A stretch of DNA of 39,612 bases from Lentisphaerota bacterium (GCA_015061745.1 SUWB01000025.1:1-39612); one strand, 5' to 3'; positions 23,822 to 32,472 are shown, counted from the stretch's first letter. Program-made: numbers and translations. The notes: a model not told the origin generated them from the letters alone.

Positions 23822-26284
23822 TCAGCGGAAAACCCCTCTGCCGAACCGCTCAGGATTGCCGAATGGGCCGAATGTAGGACTCCAGCAGCTGTATTCATTG
23901 GGGAGCACAGTCCGCCGGGTACGGCAGAAATTCATTCCCCAGATCTCTCCTCTCAACTCTTTACGGGCAGACAAAACACTCAAGGGAATCTTGACCTCGG
24001 CACTCCAGAAATCTTTGCCCCGGAAAGTTTTCACCTCTGCCTGACCTGCAAGTTCCTGAGATTTTTTTCCGGTATACTTGAAAAAACGGTAGTTGGCGAT
24101 TGCATTGAACACCAGTTGAAAATGCCCTTTTTCGCCCCTGGGAGCAAGAAAGATATCAATACTGTTTTCATCCCACACCTTGGCCTTGGGTCCCCGGGCG
24201 GAGTCTTTGACTTTACTCATCAGGGGTTCCTCACACCGTACAGCAATATAAAGGAAATCTTTGGTGAAGGCAAGTTTCACATCAGCCCCGCAGGTGAATT
24301 TTTCTGAATCCTCCATCCGGTGTTCGATGCGGCAGACCGGCAATCCTTTCCAGAAATTGTCGTCCACTTTTCCGTCCAGCTGCGGATGATCTTTTTTGTA
24401 GGCCAAAGCAGCAGACTTCCGTGCCTTTGAAGCCATCAGATAGGCAAAAACCTTGCGGTCAAAGGGGACTCTTGCATCCTTTTCATCCCCCTCCACCCGC
24501 TGAGGCAGAGTGTTGGAAGGCAGTTGAGAAAGTTTTTTAATCTTCAGCAGCCGCTGCACTGCCAGTTTGTCTGCGGCGGCGGCCATTTTCGGATCACCTT
24601 TCCGGGCGGTTGCGGCAGTGGCAAGTTTGTAAAGATTGATCGTATCCTGACAATACTCCAAATTGAGGATCGCCACATCCAGACGGGCTTTCTGTCCTCT
24701 GTCGGCGGTTTTCCGGGCAGCGGCACGGAGTTGCGGGAGCCATTTTTCTGCAAGTCCCGGGTAAACTTTTTTGAAAATCCCATCCCAGCGGGAAATATAT
24801 CCCATTCCCCGATTTTCTTCCAATTTGCCGTGAGCCATCTTGTAAAGACGTTTTTCGATGTCGGCGAAATAGGCTTTCATCACAGGAGCAGCAGCAGCCC
24901 CATAACAGTCGCGCAAGGTATCATTGTAGAATTTCTCTTTATTTTCCGGCATACGCCACGCCATTTTCAAATAAAAGTAGTTGTTGAGAGCAGAAGCTCC
25001 GAAACTGGTGGGCATATTCATAGAAAAACCGGTCACATCGGCTTTGTAAAGATTCTCAAAAAGATTCCAGATATTGTAGAACTGACAGCAGGGCAGTTCC
25101 AGATTTCCCATACCTTCAGGGAAAGTGTAAAAATAGAGTTTTTTCAAAACCTTACGCCAGGCTTTCAGATTGGCAAGATGTTTTTCTCTCACATCCTTGC
25201 GGTAATAGCTCACCCCCACATCGTTGAGCACTTCTTCAATGGTAATGGAGGGATCGACTTTGACTTTGCTGACCCCTTCGGCATAAAAACTGTATGCATA
25301 AAGCCCGAACTTCTGATCGGGAAGAACTTTTTTGACTCTTTTGGCAACTTCGTTGGCGTAAGTCATCATCAAAGTGGTGACAATACGGCTGCCGTCGGGG
25401 CGAAGTCCGTCATCAAAAGCAGAACACTTGGAACACTCGCAAAGCACACTGCCGTCATTGGGAGACAGACTCAGCATAATGGGAGATTTGAACTGTTTAC
25501 GGTATGCGATCAGATTTTTTGCCAGCTGGTCAAGAGCTTCCTTGTTGGTGGTGCAAAGGTGAAGACCGTGGCCCAAGGGATCCAAGCCCAAACGGCGGCC
25601 GCCGACCTGTGCAAACCATTCAGGATGTTTGTCAAAGTAATCTTTTCCTTTCAGGTGGTGAAGCCAGCTGTGACTGGCAGCCCAGGAGTCAGCATTGCCG
25701 TGGCGGTTACGGCGTAAAAAGAGAAATCCCTCACGGATATTCTGCGGAGTCACGCCCACAGCCACATAGCTCATACGCCTTTTATCCATAGCGGGCTTAT
25801 CTTTATAATCCAGATCCGGTACGCTCCATTCTTTTCTTTTGGGGACATATTCCCCCAGTTCTCCCGGCATAAACCAGCGGATACCCAGTTGTTTTTCAAG
25901 AAAATCACAGACGCCGTACCAGGTTCCGGTTCTTGCTCCTGAGGCCCAGTGAGCGTTTTCCACGTTGCCCTGCGTATCGTTTCCTGAAATATGGATATCC
26001 CGCCCCGCAGTTTTGACAATAAAGGCTTCAGGGGCAGTTACTTTATCAAATCCCACCACAAATGCGGGGCGGTTCTTTCTCTGAGCATTTTTGACCAGAG
26101 GCAGTTTCACGCCGACGGCTTTATGGATGTAATGCTGCAAATCCTGTGCCGCTCTGAGGGGGACTCCTGTACTTGTATTGTACACGATCACATAATCTGA
26201 CTTGCCGTTTTTGACAATGATCCTTTCAGCAGCTTCTGCGGCACAAACCAGAACTGCAAGGACGGTTAAAAGAAAATTTTTCAT
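23822..26284 (-). CDS. Secreted DUF4838 protein with GH67-N-like and CBM9-like domains
   Basis: An 820-residue exported protein: signal peptide MKNFLLTVLAVLVCAAEA; residues about 20-150 like the GH67 N-terminal/GH20b beta-alpha domain (ADLQHYIHKAVG type); DUF4838 at about 165-430, containing SLSPNDGSVLCECSKC and YFYTFPEGMGN; a helical linker; and a CBM9-like beta-sandwich (about 640-820) starting at LDGKVDDNFWKGLPV and including DENSIDIFLAPRG. Such proteins occur in polysaccharide-use loci, where they are thought to bind or cleave uronic-acid or sulfated glycans; the reaction is not known. AAAGGAG lies seven bases before the ATG, 18 bases after the pseudopilin gene. Confidence 0.85.
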   Translation of the reverse strand: MKNFLLTVLAVLVCAAEAAERIIVKNGKSDYVIVYNTSTGVPLRAAQDLQHYIHKAVGVKLPLVKNAQRKNRPAFVVGFDKVTAPEAFIVKTAGRDIHISGNDTQGNVENAHWASGARTGTWYGVCDFLEKQLGIRWFMPGELGEYVPKRKEWSVPDLDYKDKPAMDKRRMSYVAVGVTPQNIREGFLFLRRNRHGNADSWAASHSWLHHLKGKDYFDKHPEWFAQVGGRRLGLDPLGHGLHLCTTNKEALDQLAKNLIAYRKQFKSPIMLSLSPNDGSVLCECSKCSAFDDGLRPDGSRIVTTLMMTYANEVAKRVKKVLPDQKFGLYAYSFYAEGVSKVKVDPSITIEEVLNDVGVSYYRKDVREKHLANLKAWRKVLKKLYFYTFPEGMGNLELPCCQFYNIWNLFENLYKADVTGFSMNMPTSFGASALNNYFYLKMAWRMPENKEKFYNDTLRDCYGAAAAPVMKAYFADIEKRLYKMAHGKLEENRGMGYISRWDGIFKKVYPGLAEKWLPQLRAAARKTADRGQKARLDVAILNLEYCQDTINLYKLATAATARKGDPKMAAAADKLAVQRLLKIKKLSQLPSNTLPQRVEGDEKDARVPFDRKVFAYLMASKARKSAALAYKKDHPQLDGKVDDNFWKGLPVCRIEHRMEDSEKFTCGADVKLAFTKDFLYIAVRCEEPLMSKVKDSARGPKAKVWDENSIDIFLAPRGEKGHFQLVFNAIANYRFFKYTGKKSQELAGQAEVKTFRGKDFWSAEVKIPLSVLSARKELRGEIWGMNFCRTRRTVLPNEYSCWSPTFGPFGNPERFGRGVFR

Positions 26285-26302
26285 TTCTGAACTCCTTTAT
26301 TT

Positions 26303-27094
26303 TCAGGGAAAACGGATTTGATCGTAGTAAAATGTGTTTTTATCATACTGGGGAGTATTGGTGTAGGGAATATCGCCGCATTGTCCGTAGTAGTCGGCTG
26401 TATTCAGCTTGTTGTTGGACACATGCATATCAACAAAGGCAACATTGGAGCTTTTATTGTGCTTGAAGGCAAAATCCGGACGGGAATCAAGAGCGACACC
26501 GCCGCCGTTGGCATTGTTGAGATTGGTACAGGATTTTGTAATATTGTCATAACCGATTTCCCCCAGCATCAAGCGGCTTGACCCTCGCCGTACATGGGAG
26601 AGTTTTTCTCTGAATCTGTCGTATGCCGCACGATCACCGGCTAAAAATTCATTAAAAGAGTAACCGAAATTGGGTTCTTTTGTCCACTTGTTCTGCTCTT
26701 CGTTCCATTCACCGCCGATCATAGGGGAGTTGTTGGCATACCTTCCGCTTTCGGGGCAGACGGTGATGGTGGGCGTGTTGTTCCTGCCGTCATAGGTTCC
26801 GCCGATGTAGTTATACATATTCCCGTAGCCTTTGGTATTTCTGTGATGGTACACATAGATGTAGTTGGAAGTTCCGCGTCCTCTGGGAAGCCACTGCTGA
26901 TTGCTGTCAGCATATTGCGTCGCAGAAAAAGCCAGCTGCCGCATACGGTTCTGGCAATCGGTATTCCTGGCTCTGGCCCGGGCCTGCTGTAAGGCAGGCA
27001 GCAGCATTGCAGCCAGAATGGCGATAATAGCGATAACGACAAGGAGTTCTATCAGGGTGAATTCTCTTTGTTTTTCAGGAAAAAACTTTTTCAT
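26303..27094 (-). CDS. Second pseudopilin-type protein, in the glycan operon
   Basis: A 263-residue protein with a class III signal: a short positive leader and then [16 protein letters not shown]. The tail has [15 protein letters not shown], a variant of the H-x9-D pattern with methionine in place of glycine. It has many aromatic and glycine residues and no enzyme motif. ATG 27094 has AAGG at seven bases, preferred over the in-frame GTG 27100. It sits between the oxidoreductase and DUF4838 genes, 41 and 18 bases apart, so it is made together with secreted glycan-handling proteins. A role in presenting or exporting them is inference. Confidence 0.87.
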   Translation of the reverse strand: MKKFFPEKQREFTLIELLVVIAIIAILAAMLLPALQQARARARNTDCQNRMRQLAFSATQYADSNQQWLPRGRGTSNYIYVYHHRNTKGYGNMYNYIGGTYDGRNNTPTITVCPESGRYANNSPMIGGEWNEEQNKWTKEPNFGYSFNEFLAGDRAAYDRFREKLSHVRRGSSRLMLGEIGYDNITKSCTNLNNANGGGVALDSRPDFAFKHNKSSNVAFVDMHVSNNKLNTADYYGQCGDIPYTNTPQYDKNTFYYDQIRFP

Positions 27095-27135
27095 AAGCAC
27101 ACCTTTTTTTTAATATTTTCTTACTGACACATTCT

Positions 27136-28386
27136 TTATTTCAGCAGTGACTGCACATCCACTTCACTGTGTGTTTTCAAAGATTCGTTAATAGCGGCTC
27201 CTGTAATGACTGCCTGGATCCCCTCTTCCAGAGCGGGGAGGTTCTCAGGAGGATTGTCAGAAAAGAGATCGTCAAAGATCCGCTTGTCACCGCCGCCGTG
27301 AGCCCCCGGTTCAGCAATAACAGGAACCTCCTCCGGAGCCCCGTGTCCGTAGCGGCACAAGATTATATTGCTTGCATAAGCAGTATTGGCTTTATGCACA
27401 TCATCACTTGCACTCTTTTCATTACCGGCGTAGCGGGCACGGCGGAATTCAAGGCGACCCTTTTCTCCGTCGATGATAATATCTTCGCCCTCATAGTTGG
27501 CCTGAGCGGTCAGCATATAAGAACAACAAGCTCCATTGGAATATTTGATACCAACACTCAAAAAGTCTTCGATGTTGATTTCCGGACGGAAAATACACAA
27601 GTCAGGCGTATAGCCTCCTTCTTCCCGGAATTTGAAAAACATCTGGTATTCGTGGCTTTGAGGATTTTTTTCGTAAGCCACACGATAGGGACATACCTGA
27701 GAACACGTGTGACATCTTTCCCCGTGGAAAGGAGAATTCTTGCTGCCGTAAGCAAGGAGAGCTCCCGTCGCCTGCAGAGAAACAGCGTGAGCTCCCAGGA
27801 TCCAGTTGATCTTGTCAAAGTGGTGTGATGCTTTGTGGATCTGCAAACCGCCGGAACTTTCTTTGCAGCTGTTCCAGCGGCGGAAATAACTGGTCCCGTG
27901 GTCACGGTCAAGCATTTCAGAATAACGCACAGAAATAACTTTGCCGATTGCCCCCTCCTGTACCAGTTCGTGAAGTTTACGGGCATCGGGAGCGTAACGG
28001 GCATTGTGACTGACGTGAGCAAAGACTTCAGGATTGCGTTTTCCTGCTTCAAGAAGATCTTTACACTGCTGAGCAGTCGTGCAAACAGGTTTTTCACTGA
28101 CAACAGCGATCTTTCTGTCAAGAAGTTTGACTATGAACTGACTGTGAAATTGATCCACTGTGGTCACGATCCCCAGATCAGGTTTCACTGTATTGCACAT
28201 TTCATCAAAGTCAGTGAACATCGGATAATTGGTCTGCAGCTGATCGTTAAAACCTTTCATCACCCCCTTGTCAATATCAAAGATCCCCACGATTTCAAAG
28301 CGATCTCTGCAATATTGATTCAAATAAGGCATAAATGCATACACAGCTCTCATTCCGGAACCGACCATAACGACTCTTTTTTTCAT
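27136..28386 (-). CDS. Gfo/Idh/MocA-family oxidoreductase with a cysteine cluster
   Basis: A 416-residue NAD(P)-dependent sugar oxidoreductase. The Rossmann loop is VVMVGSGMRAVYAF at the start, followed by the EKPVCTT motif (lysine of the catalytic region) near residue 98. The middle has ERCHTCSQVCPY (C-x2-C-x3-C) near residue 230, absent from most family members; a metal site is possible. It probably oxidises or epimerises a sugar or inositol derived from the operon's substrate. The frame opens upstream, but ATG 28386, five bases after the regulator's stop, has GGGAAG nearby and starts directly at the Rossmann strand. Confidence 0.85.
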   Translation of the reverse strand: MKKRVVMVGSGMRAVYAFMPYLNQYCRDRFEIVGIFDIDKGVMKGFNDQLQTNYPMFTDFDEMCNTVKPDLGIVTTVDQFHSQFIVKLLDRKIAVVSEKPVCTTAQQCKDLLEAGKRNPEVFAHVSHNARYAPDARKLHELVQEGAIGKVISVRYSEMLDRDHGTSYFRRWNSCKESSGGLQIHKASHHFDKINWILGAHAVSLQATGALLAYGSKNSPFHGERCHTCSQVCPYRVAYEKNPQSHEYQMFFKFREEGGYTPDLCIFRPEINIEDFLSVGIKYSNGACCSYMLTAQANYEGEDIIIDGEKGRLEFRRARYAGNEKSASDDVHKANTAYASNIILCRYGHGAPEEVPVIAEPGAHGGGDKRIFDDLFSDNPPENLPALEEGIQAVITGAAINESLKTHSEVDVQSLLK

Positions 28387-28390
28387 ACTT

Positions 28391-29440
28391 TCACTTCCCG
28401 TTGGATAAATTATATCTAAAAATATTAGTTGAACTACGCATAACAACCTCGTGAGGATAATAGATCAAAGGTATTTCCTCCCCCCATCCTTTTTGAAGCA
28501 GATCAACAGCGGCAACTCCCATACCGGCCAAATCAAAGTCCACCGTTGACAGAGCCGGATTGAGTAAATGCCCCGCCGAACATCCCGAAAATCCCATTAC
28601 AGCGATCGCTTCGGGAATAGCGATATGCCGCGAATGCAAAACTGTATAGGCGGAAATAGCAAAACTGTCGGCATAACAGTATATGGCATCCGGTTTTTCC
28701 GGCAGAGCCAGCAGTTTTTCCATCGCCTCTTCCACATTGAGAAAATCGGGAGCAAACTGGATCAATTCCCGGGGAGATTCAAAATCTTCAGGTTCCACTC
28801 CCATTCTGGCTTTCACCGTCTCATAATTTTTTGAAAGCAAAAAAGCGATCCGTCTGCATCCCCGCCTTTTCAAGTGGGTAAGGCCGTCAAGCCACGCCTG
28901 ATGCTTATCCGTGAGAATAGCGGCAAATTGACCGATCATCGGATCGGAAAGAGGCACCCCCACCAATACAACGGGCAACCCGGACTCTTTCAACTTTGTG
29001 CACAAACACTTTTTTCTGATACTGTCCCCCAGAATGATGCCTTTCCACCGGCCGTCGAGGGCTATATGAGAAAGCTCATTGAAAGTAACTGCCTCACAGA
29101 TGATACCAAGCTCCTTGCACCGTTTGAGGACACCGGGCAGCAGATTGGGCGAAGATTCGTGAAAAGCGGCATTTTCCAAAGAATCAGAAACATAGAGGAT
29201 CGTTGGATGAGAATTATTTTCTCCTGTAACGAAAGTTCCTTCCCGGGGGATCCGCCGGATCAGCTTTTCTTTTTCCAGCTGTTTCAAAGCAGAACGTAAA
29301 GTTCCCCGGGAAATATTCATTTTCCGGGCAAGCTCGATTTCTATGGGGAGTTTTTCCCCGGCCTTGAGTTCTCCGGCGAGGATCAAATTACGCAAATGAT
29401 TGTATATTTCTTTATTAAGCATCAAAAAAGGTTCTTTCAC
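28391..29440 (-). CDS. GntR-type regulator with LacI-like sensor domain
   Basis: A 349-residue transcription factor. Residues about 8-75 are a GntR winged helix (AGEKLPIEIELARKMNISRG, then ALKQLEKEKLIRRI); residues about 78-345 are a LacI-like ligand-binding domain (AVMGFSGCSAGHLLNPALST, DLAGMGVAAVDLL), the architecture of AraR. Such proteins release DNA on binding a sugar. The GTG at 29440 overlaps the stop of the preceding gene (GTGA), which suggests translational coupling; AAAGGA is only two bases from it. ATG 29422 is an alternative. It is encoded in the operon it probably controls. Confidence 0.88.
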   Translation of the reverse strand: MKEPFLMLNKEIYNHLRNLILAGELKAGEKLPIEIELARKMNISRGTLRSALKQLEKEKLIRRIPREGTFVTGENNSHPTILYVSDSLENAAFHESSPNLLPGVLKRCKELGIICEAVTFNELSHIALDGRWKGIILGDSIRKKCLCTKLKESGLPVVLVGVPLSDPMIGQFAAILTDKHQAWLDGLTHLKRRGCRRIAFLLSKNYETVKARMGVEPEDFESPRELIQFAPDFLNVEEAMEKLLALPEKPDAIYCYADSFAISAYTVLHSRHIAIPEAIAVMGFSGCSAGHLLNPALSTVDFDLAGMGVAAVDLLQKGWGEEIPLIYYPHEVVMRSSTNIFRYNLSNGK

Positions 29441-30549
29441 TTTCCTTTGATCGTCTCAAGCAAAGGTTTTTCTGAATGGTAAAGCAATGTTTTTTCATCC
29501 GCGGTCAGGGGACGGCCCCAAACAGCAAAGTCATCAATGGCTCCGTTAAGATAGTAGCCGCCGCTGGAACCAGCAGAAAAGTTTTCCGGTTTTCCGCCGA
29601 ATACATAGGGCACGCTTTTGGAAAAAAGCCGGCCGTTATCAACGCTGACATCAAAGTGAAGTTTACCCTTCTCATATTTCCAGTTAAAAACAAGAAAATG
29701 CCATTCCCCAGGAGCAATTTTTTCAAGCTCCTTGAATTTGAAATCCAGTACACCGTAGCTTGAACGGTCTCTGCCCCAGAAACGTTCGTGGATCCCTCCG
29801 CGCCACAGCACGGCAGAATGGGTGGCCTGCTCCACGATACGGTTGTTGCGTTTTTCTTTGCGGTGAAGCCCGAAAAAGGCAGTTTCTCCTTCAAGGAAAT
29901 TGACCTTTTTCATCCACGGAGCTTTGAACCAAAGGGTTATTGCTCCCTGACGTTCATTGTAAAATTTACCGGGATCGATCCAAATCTTGTCCACCCCCCG
30001 TTTAACTCCGGGAGCGTGATAGGTATTAGCAAAGATGCAGTTTTTATCGAGCATCACCTGATTAAGACAAGCACCTTTCAGGGCGGTAATACGGATGGTA
30101 TGGCTGTCCTCAAGAGCAGTAAGAGTGACTTCAGCTTCTTTTATTGCTTTTCCCGCCTCAAACACCGCAGTTTCGGCATCATCAAGCAAGACCTTTATCT
30201 TACCGGAACCGGAATATAAAAAAGAAAGGGTGTGTCTGCTGCCTTTCCGCAGTCCCGTCAGAGGCAGAGCGGCACAGCCATTGGCAGGCAGCGTCAATTT
30301 GTTGGATTTACCGGTAAGAGCTGCCCCACCGGTCAGGATCACATCGGCAGGATCAAAAAAATTCACAGTGCGTCTCTCTATAAGAAATGCTTTGCCGAAT
30401 TTCCCCGGTACTTTGCGGACAGAGCCTGAAACCTTTACGCCAGCAGGGAGGGGGGCATCTGCCGACAGACAGAGTTTCACTTCTTTTTCTAAAGAAGCAC
30501 TCCATACAGACACGGGAACCAAAAAAAGAGCAAACACTTTAAATTTCAT
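29437..30549 (-). CDS. Secreted LamG-like (concanavalin A fold) protein
   Basis: A 370-residue protein with a signal peptide (MKFKVFALFLVPVSVWSAS). Residues about 20-165 look like a small beta-sandwich (LTLPANGCAALPLTGL); residues about 185-365 are LamG/laminin G-like, ending in the characteristic GAIDDFAVWGRPLTADEK. LamG domains bind sugars or proteins; enzymes with this fold also exist, but no catalytic motif is evident. The perfect ribosome site AGGAGG at five bases sets ATG 30549; the longer open frame (to 30645) lacks one. First gene of the six-gene operon. Confidence 0.85.
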   Translation of the reverse strand: MKFKVFALFLVPVSVWSASLEKEVKLCLSADAPLPAGVKVSGSVRKVPGKFGKAFLIERRTVNFFDPADVILTGGAALTGKSNKLTLPANGCAALPLTGLRKGSRHTLSFLYSGSGKIKVLLDDAETAVFEAGKAIKEAEVTLTALEDSHTIRITALKGACLNQVMLDKNCIFANTYHAPGVKRGVDKIWIDPGKFYNERQGAITLWFKAPWMKKVNFLEGETAFFGLHRKEKRNNRIVEQATHSAVLWRGGIHERFWGRDRSSYGVLDFKFKELEKIAPGEWHFLVFNWKYEKGKLHFDVSVDNGRLFSKSVPYVFGGKPENFSAGSSGGYYLNGAIDDFAVWGRPLTADEKTLLYHSEKPLLETIKGK

Positions 30550-30616
30550 CACATCCTCCTGAAAAAAAAGAATTAAAACAACTTTTTCATCTTCTCTGTC
30601 CGAATACGCTGCAAGT

Positions 30617-30645
30617 AACATATAGTATACCGAAGGCTTTGTCAA
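30617..30645 (-). promoter_or_regulatory. Promoter of the six-gene glycan operon
   Basis: On the minus strand TTGACA (30640-30645), 17 bases, TATGTT (30617-30622). About 67 bases of leader precede the LamG-like gene. Confidence 0.7.
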
Positions 30646-30657
30646 CTGTATACCGAA
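30625..30657. promoter_or_regulatory. Two GTATACCGAA operator candidates around the operon promoter
   Basis: The 10-base sequence GTATACCGAA occurs at 30625-30634 (between -10 and -35) and again at 30648-30657 (just upstream of -35). The copies are 23 bases apart, about two helical turns, on the same face. GTATAC is itself palindromic. The natural candidate to bind is the GntR/LacI-type regulator of the same operon. Confidence 0.55.
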
Positions 30658-30777
30658 AAAAAATTGAAAAATTTTTTATCACGCTTTATTTTCCCTGTCT
30701 CTTTTATCTGCGGAGCAATCTTTGCGGCTCCTGAAAAACTCTTTTTATCCGTGAAAAATTCTTCAATTCCAGGCACA

Positions 30778-30831
30778 CAAAAAAAACAGACGGCTGTTCT
30801 TTCTGTTTTCAGAAAAACGACCGTCTGTTTT
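30778..30831 (-). terminator. Terminator of the sigma/anti-sigma/periplasmic operon
   Basis: An outer 11-bp perfect stem (30783-30793 with 30821-30831) encloses an inner short hairpin. The minus strand continues in a run of eight T. It lies 13 bases after the stop of the periplasmic gene. Confidence 0.75.
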
Positions 30832-30843
30832 CAAACAGCAGCG

Positions 30844-31449
30844 TTAAGGTTTTGCAGGGAGGCGGGGAGGACGCCCAGCCCCTTTGCGGGGCGGAAAATG
30901 GTGATGTGCCGGAGCGGCAACAGGCAGCTCCCCTGAAAGGATCGCTTCCGCCCGGGCATCAATGATCTCTGCAGAACGGGCTTTGCGTTTATTGAGTTCC
31001 TGCTCCATAAGGGCGACCCGGCGTTTAGTTGCGGCGATCATTCCGGCCAGACTGCTGAGCCGTTTGTCAAAACGTTCTTTTTCCATCTTGACAACCTCGG
31101 CTTTGAGCTTTTCCCTCTCTGCTTTATCGGTACTTTTGCGGTATTTATCAACCAAAGCAATCATCTTATTACGCCAGGCATTTTCCTGCTGTTCATATTT
31201 GTCGGCAAGTTCACGCATTTTCTGTGTAAACGCCTCAGGATTGTTCCGCTGAAGCTCCTGCATTTTCCTGCGTTCCGGCTCACTGAGTTGAGAAAAGACC
31301 CGCCACACAAGGGCATTTCGTCTCATTCCCCGCACTTTCATATTCCCCTGGTGAGGAGGCGGAGGCAATTTTTCGGCACACAAAGGAGTCAGAGCAGCCA
31401 TAATTCCGGCACTCAATACGGCAATTGTTACTATCTTTGCGTTATTCAT
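30844..31449 (-). CDS. Periplasmic coiled-coil protein, possible Spy/CpxP-like sensor
   Basis: A 201-residue exported protein: a signal peptide ends near LTPLCAEKL, then a PPPP stretch, a long helical region (about 45-165) rich in Lys, Arg, Glu and Met, and a Pro/His/Arg-rich tail with HHHFPP and PPRKGAGRPPRLP. It resembles Spy/CpxP/ZraP-type periplasmic chaperones in layout, but a clear LTxxQ motif is not visible. The His and Met residues could bind metal. The ATG at 31449 has AGGA nine bases before it; a TTG six bases upstream is less likely. It follows the putative anti-sigma gene, so it may sense envelope stress for the sigma factor; inference. Confidence 0.7.
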   Translation of the reverse strand: MNNAKIVTIAVLSAGIMAALTPLCAEKLPPPPHQGNMKVRGMRRNALVWRVFSQLSEPERRKMQELQRNNPEAFTQKMRELADKYEQQENAWRNKMIALVDKYRKSTDKAEREKLKAEVVKMEKERFDKRLSSLAGMIAATKRRVALMEQELNKRKARSAEIIDARAEAILSGELPVAAPAHHHFPPRKGAGRPPRLPAKP

Positions 31450-31503
31450 ATTCAAATTTCCTATTCTTTTCTTTTCCGGAAAATCCCGACTCCTCTTCTT
31501 TTC

Positions 31504-31523
31504 AGAAAATTCCGAAATTTTCT
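31504..31523 (-). other. Intercistronic hairpin after the putative anti-sigma gene
   Basis: A perfect 8-bp inverted repeat (31504-31511 with 31516-31523, 4-base loop) lies three bases after the stop of the small membrane gene. It has no T run, so it would shape message stability between the two genes. Confidence 0.45.
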
Positions 31524-31526
31524 CTC

Positions 31527-31835
31527 TTAATATTGACCGAGGTCAGTATTATATGCCAATTCAAAACTGATATTATATGAACTCTGATCCAAGCGGGAAA
31601 AATCCCCCATCGCCAGCAATTCAGACCGTTCTCCAGTTCCTTTGGAATCAAGCTGCATAAAAAACCCGGCTGCGGTACTCATACAGAGAACAGCTGCAAC
31701 GCAGCTCCACCAGACCAGACGGCGGCGGAACTTTGCCTGCCGGGGACGGCGGGCAGCGTAAGCAAGGATCCTGGCATCAAGAAACTCAGGAACCTCCCTT
31801 TGACTCAAACGGACATCTGATAAAATCTTCTTCAT
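31527..31835 (-). CDS. Small one-TM protein, putative anti-sigma factor
   Basis: A 102-residue protein with a cytoplasmic N-terminal part of about 40 residues (basic RRPRQAKFRRR stretch before the membrane), one transmembrane helix (about 42-62, SCVAAVLCMSTAAGFFM) and an outer tail. I do not recognise a named domain and there is no HxxxCxxC zinc site. Its position 15 bases after an ECF sigma gene, its size and its topology are those of membrane anti-sigma factors. GAGGAGGAG gives a strong ribosome site. Confidence 0.6.
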   Translation of the reverse strand: MKKILSDVRLSQREVPEFLDARILAYAARRPRQAKFRRRLVWWSCVAAVLCMSTAAGFFMQLDSKGTGERSELLAMGDFSRLDQSSYNISFELAYNTDLGQY

Positions 31836-31850
31836 AATTTACTCCTCCTC

Positions 31851-32405
31851 TCAAATCACCTTGCCGGCAATTATTTTTTTCAAATTACGCACTGCGTAAC
31901 GCATTCTTCCCAGAACAGTATTGATGGAACAGGCCTGTATTTCAGAAATTTCCTGGAATGAAAGAGACTGCTGCCGCAGCAAAAAAACTTCCCTCTGATC
32001 TTCAGGAAGTCCGGCAAGAGCTTCTTTGATGACCCGTTCCGAATCGGATTCCTCCAGCTGCCGGTCAGGACCGTTTGACCAATCAGGCACTTCCGGCAGA
32101 TCATCCGCCGGAGAAGGTACAGCAGGATTCCTTTTTCTTTTACGCATAGAATCTATAAAAGTATTTCTTGCGACCCGAAAGAGCCAGGCACTGAATTTTC
32201 CCTCATCCCGGTACGAGCCCAATTTGTCTATGACCTTGATCCACGTTTCTTCAAAAATCTCGTCGATTTCAGTTTCATTGCCGGAAAGCAAATTGTACAA
32301 ATAGCCATAAAGACGCTTGCGGTAACGGTTGTACAGGGTTTCAAAAGCCCTTCCGTCACCAGCCATATACGCTTGTATCAGCATCTTGTCATCCGGTTCA
32401 TTCAT
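31851..32405 (-). CDS. ECF-type RNA polymerase sigma factor
   Basis: A 184-residue sigma-70-family protein with only regions 2 and 4. Region 2 spans about residues 20-95 (ETLYNRYRKRLYGYLYNLL, WLFRVARNTFIDSMRKR) and region 4 about 125-178 (LPEDQREVFLLRQQSLSFQEI, SINTVLGRMRYAVRNL). ECF factors direct polymerase to a small set of envelope or stress genes and are held inactive by an anti-sigma factor. The gene precedes the small membrane and periplasmic protein genes, which would complete a signalling unit. GGAG is 12 bases from the ATG. Confidence 0.9.
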   Translation of the reverse strand: MNEPDDKMLIQAYMAGDGRAFETLYNRYRKRLYGYLYNLLSGNETEIDEIFEETWIKVIDKLGSYRDEGKFSAWLFRVARNTFIDSMRKRKRNPAVPSPADDLPEVPDWSNGPDRQLEESDSERVIKEALAGLPEDQREVFLLRQQSLSFQEISEIQACSINTVLGRMRYAVRNLKKIIAGKVI

Positions 32406-32472
32406 TTATTTATTGTTCTCCGGACAATTAACGCAGAATTTAGAAAAAAATTGTACCTTGTTCCGGTAATTT

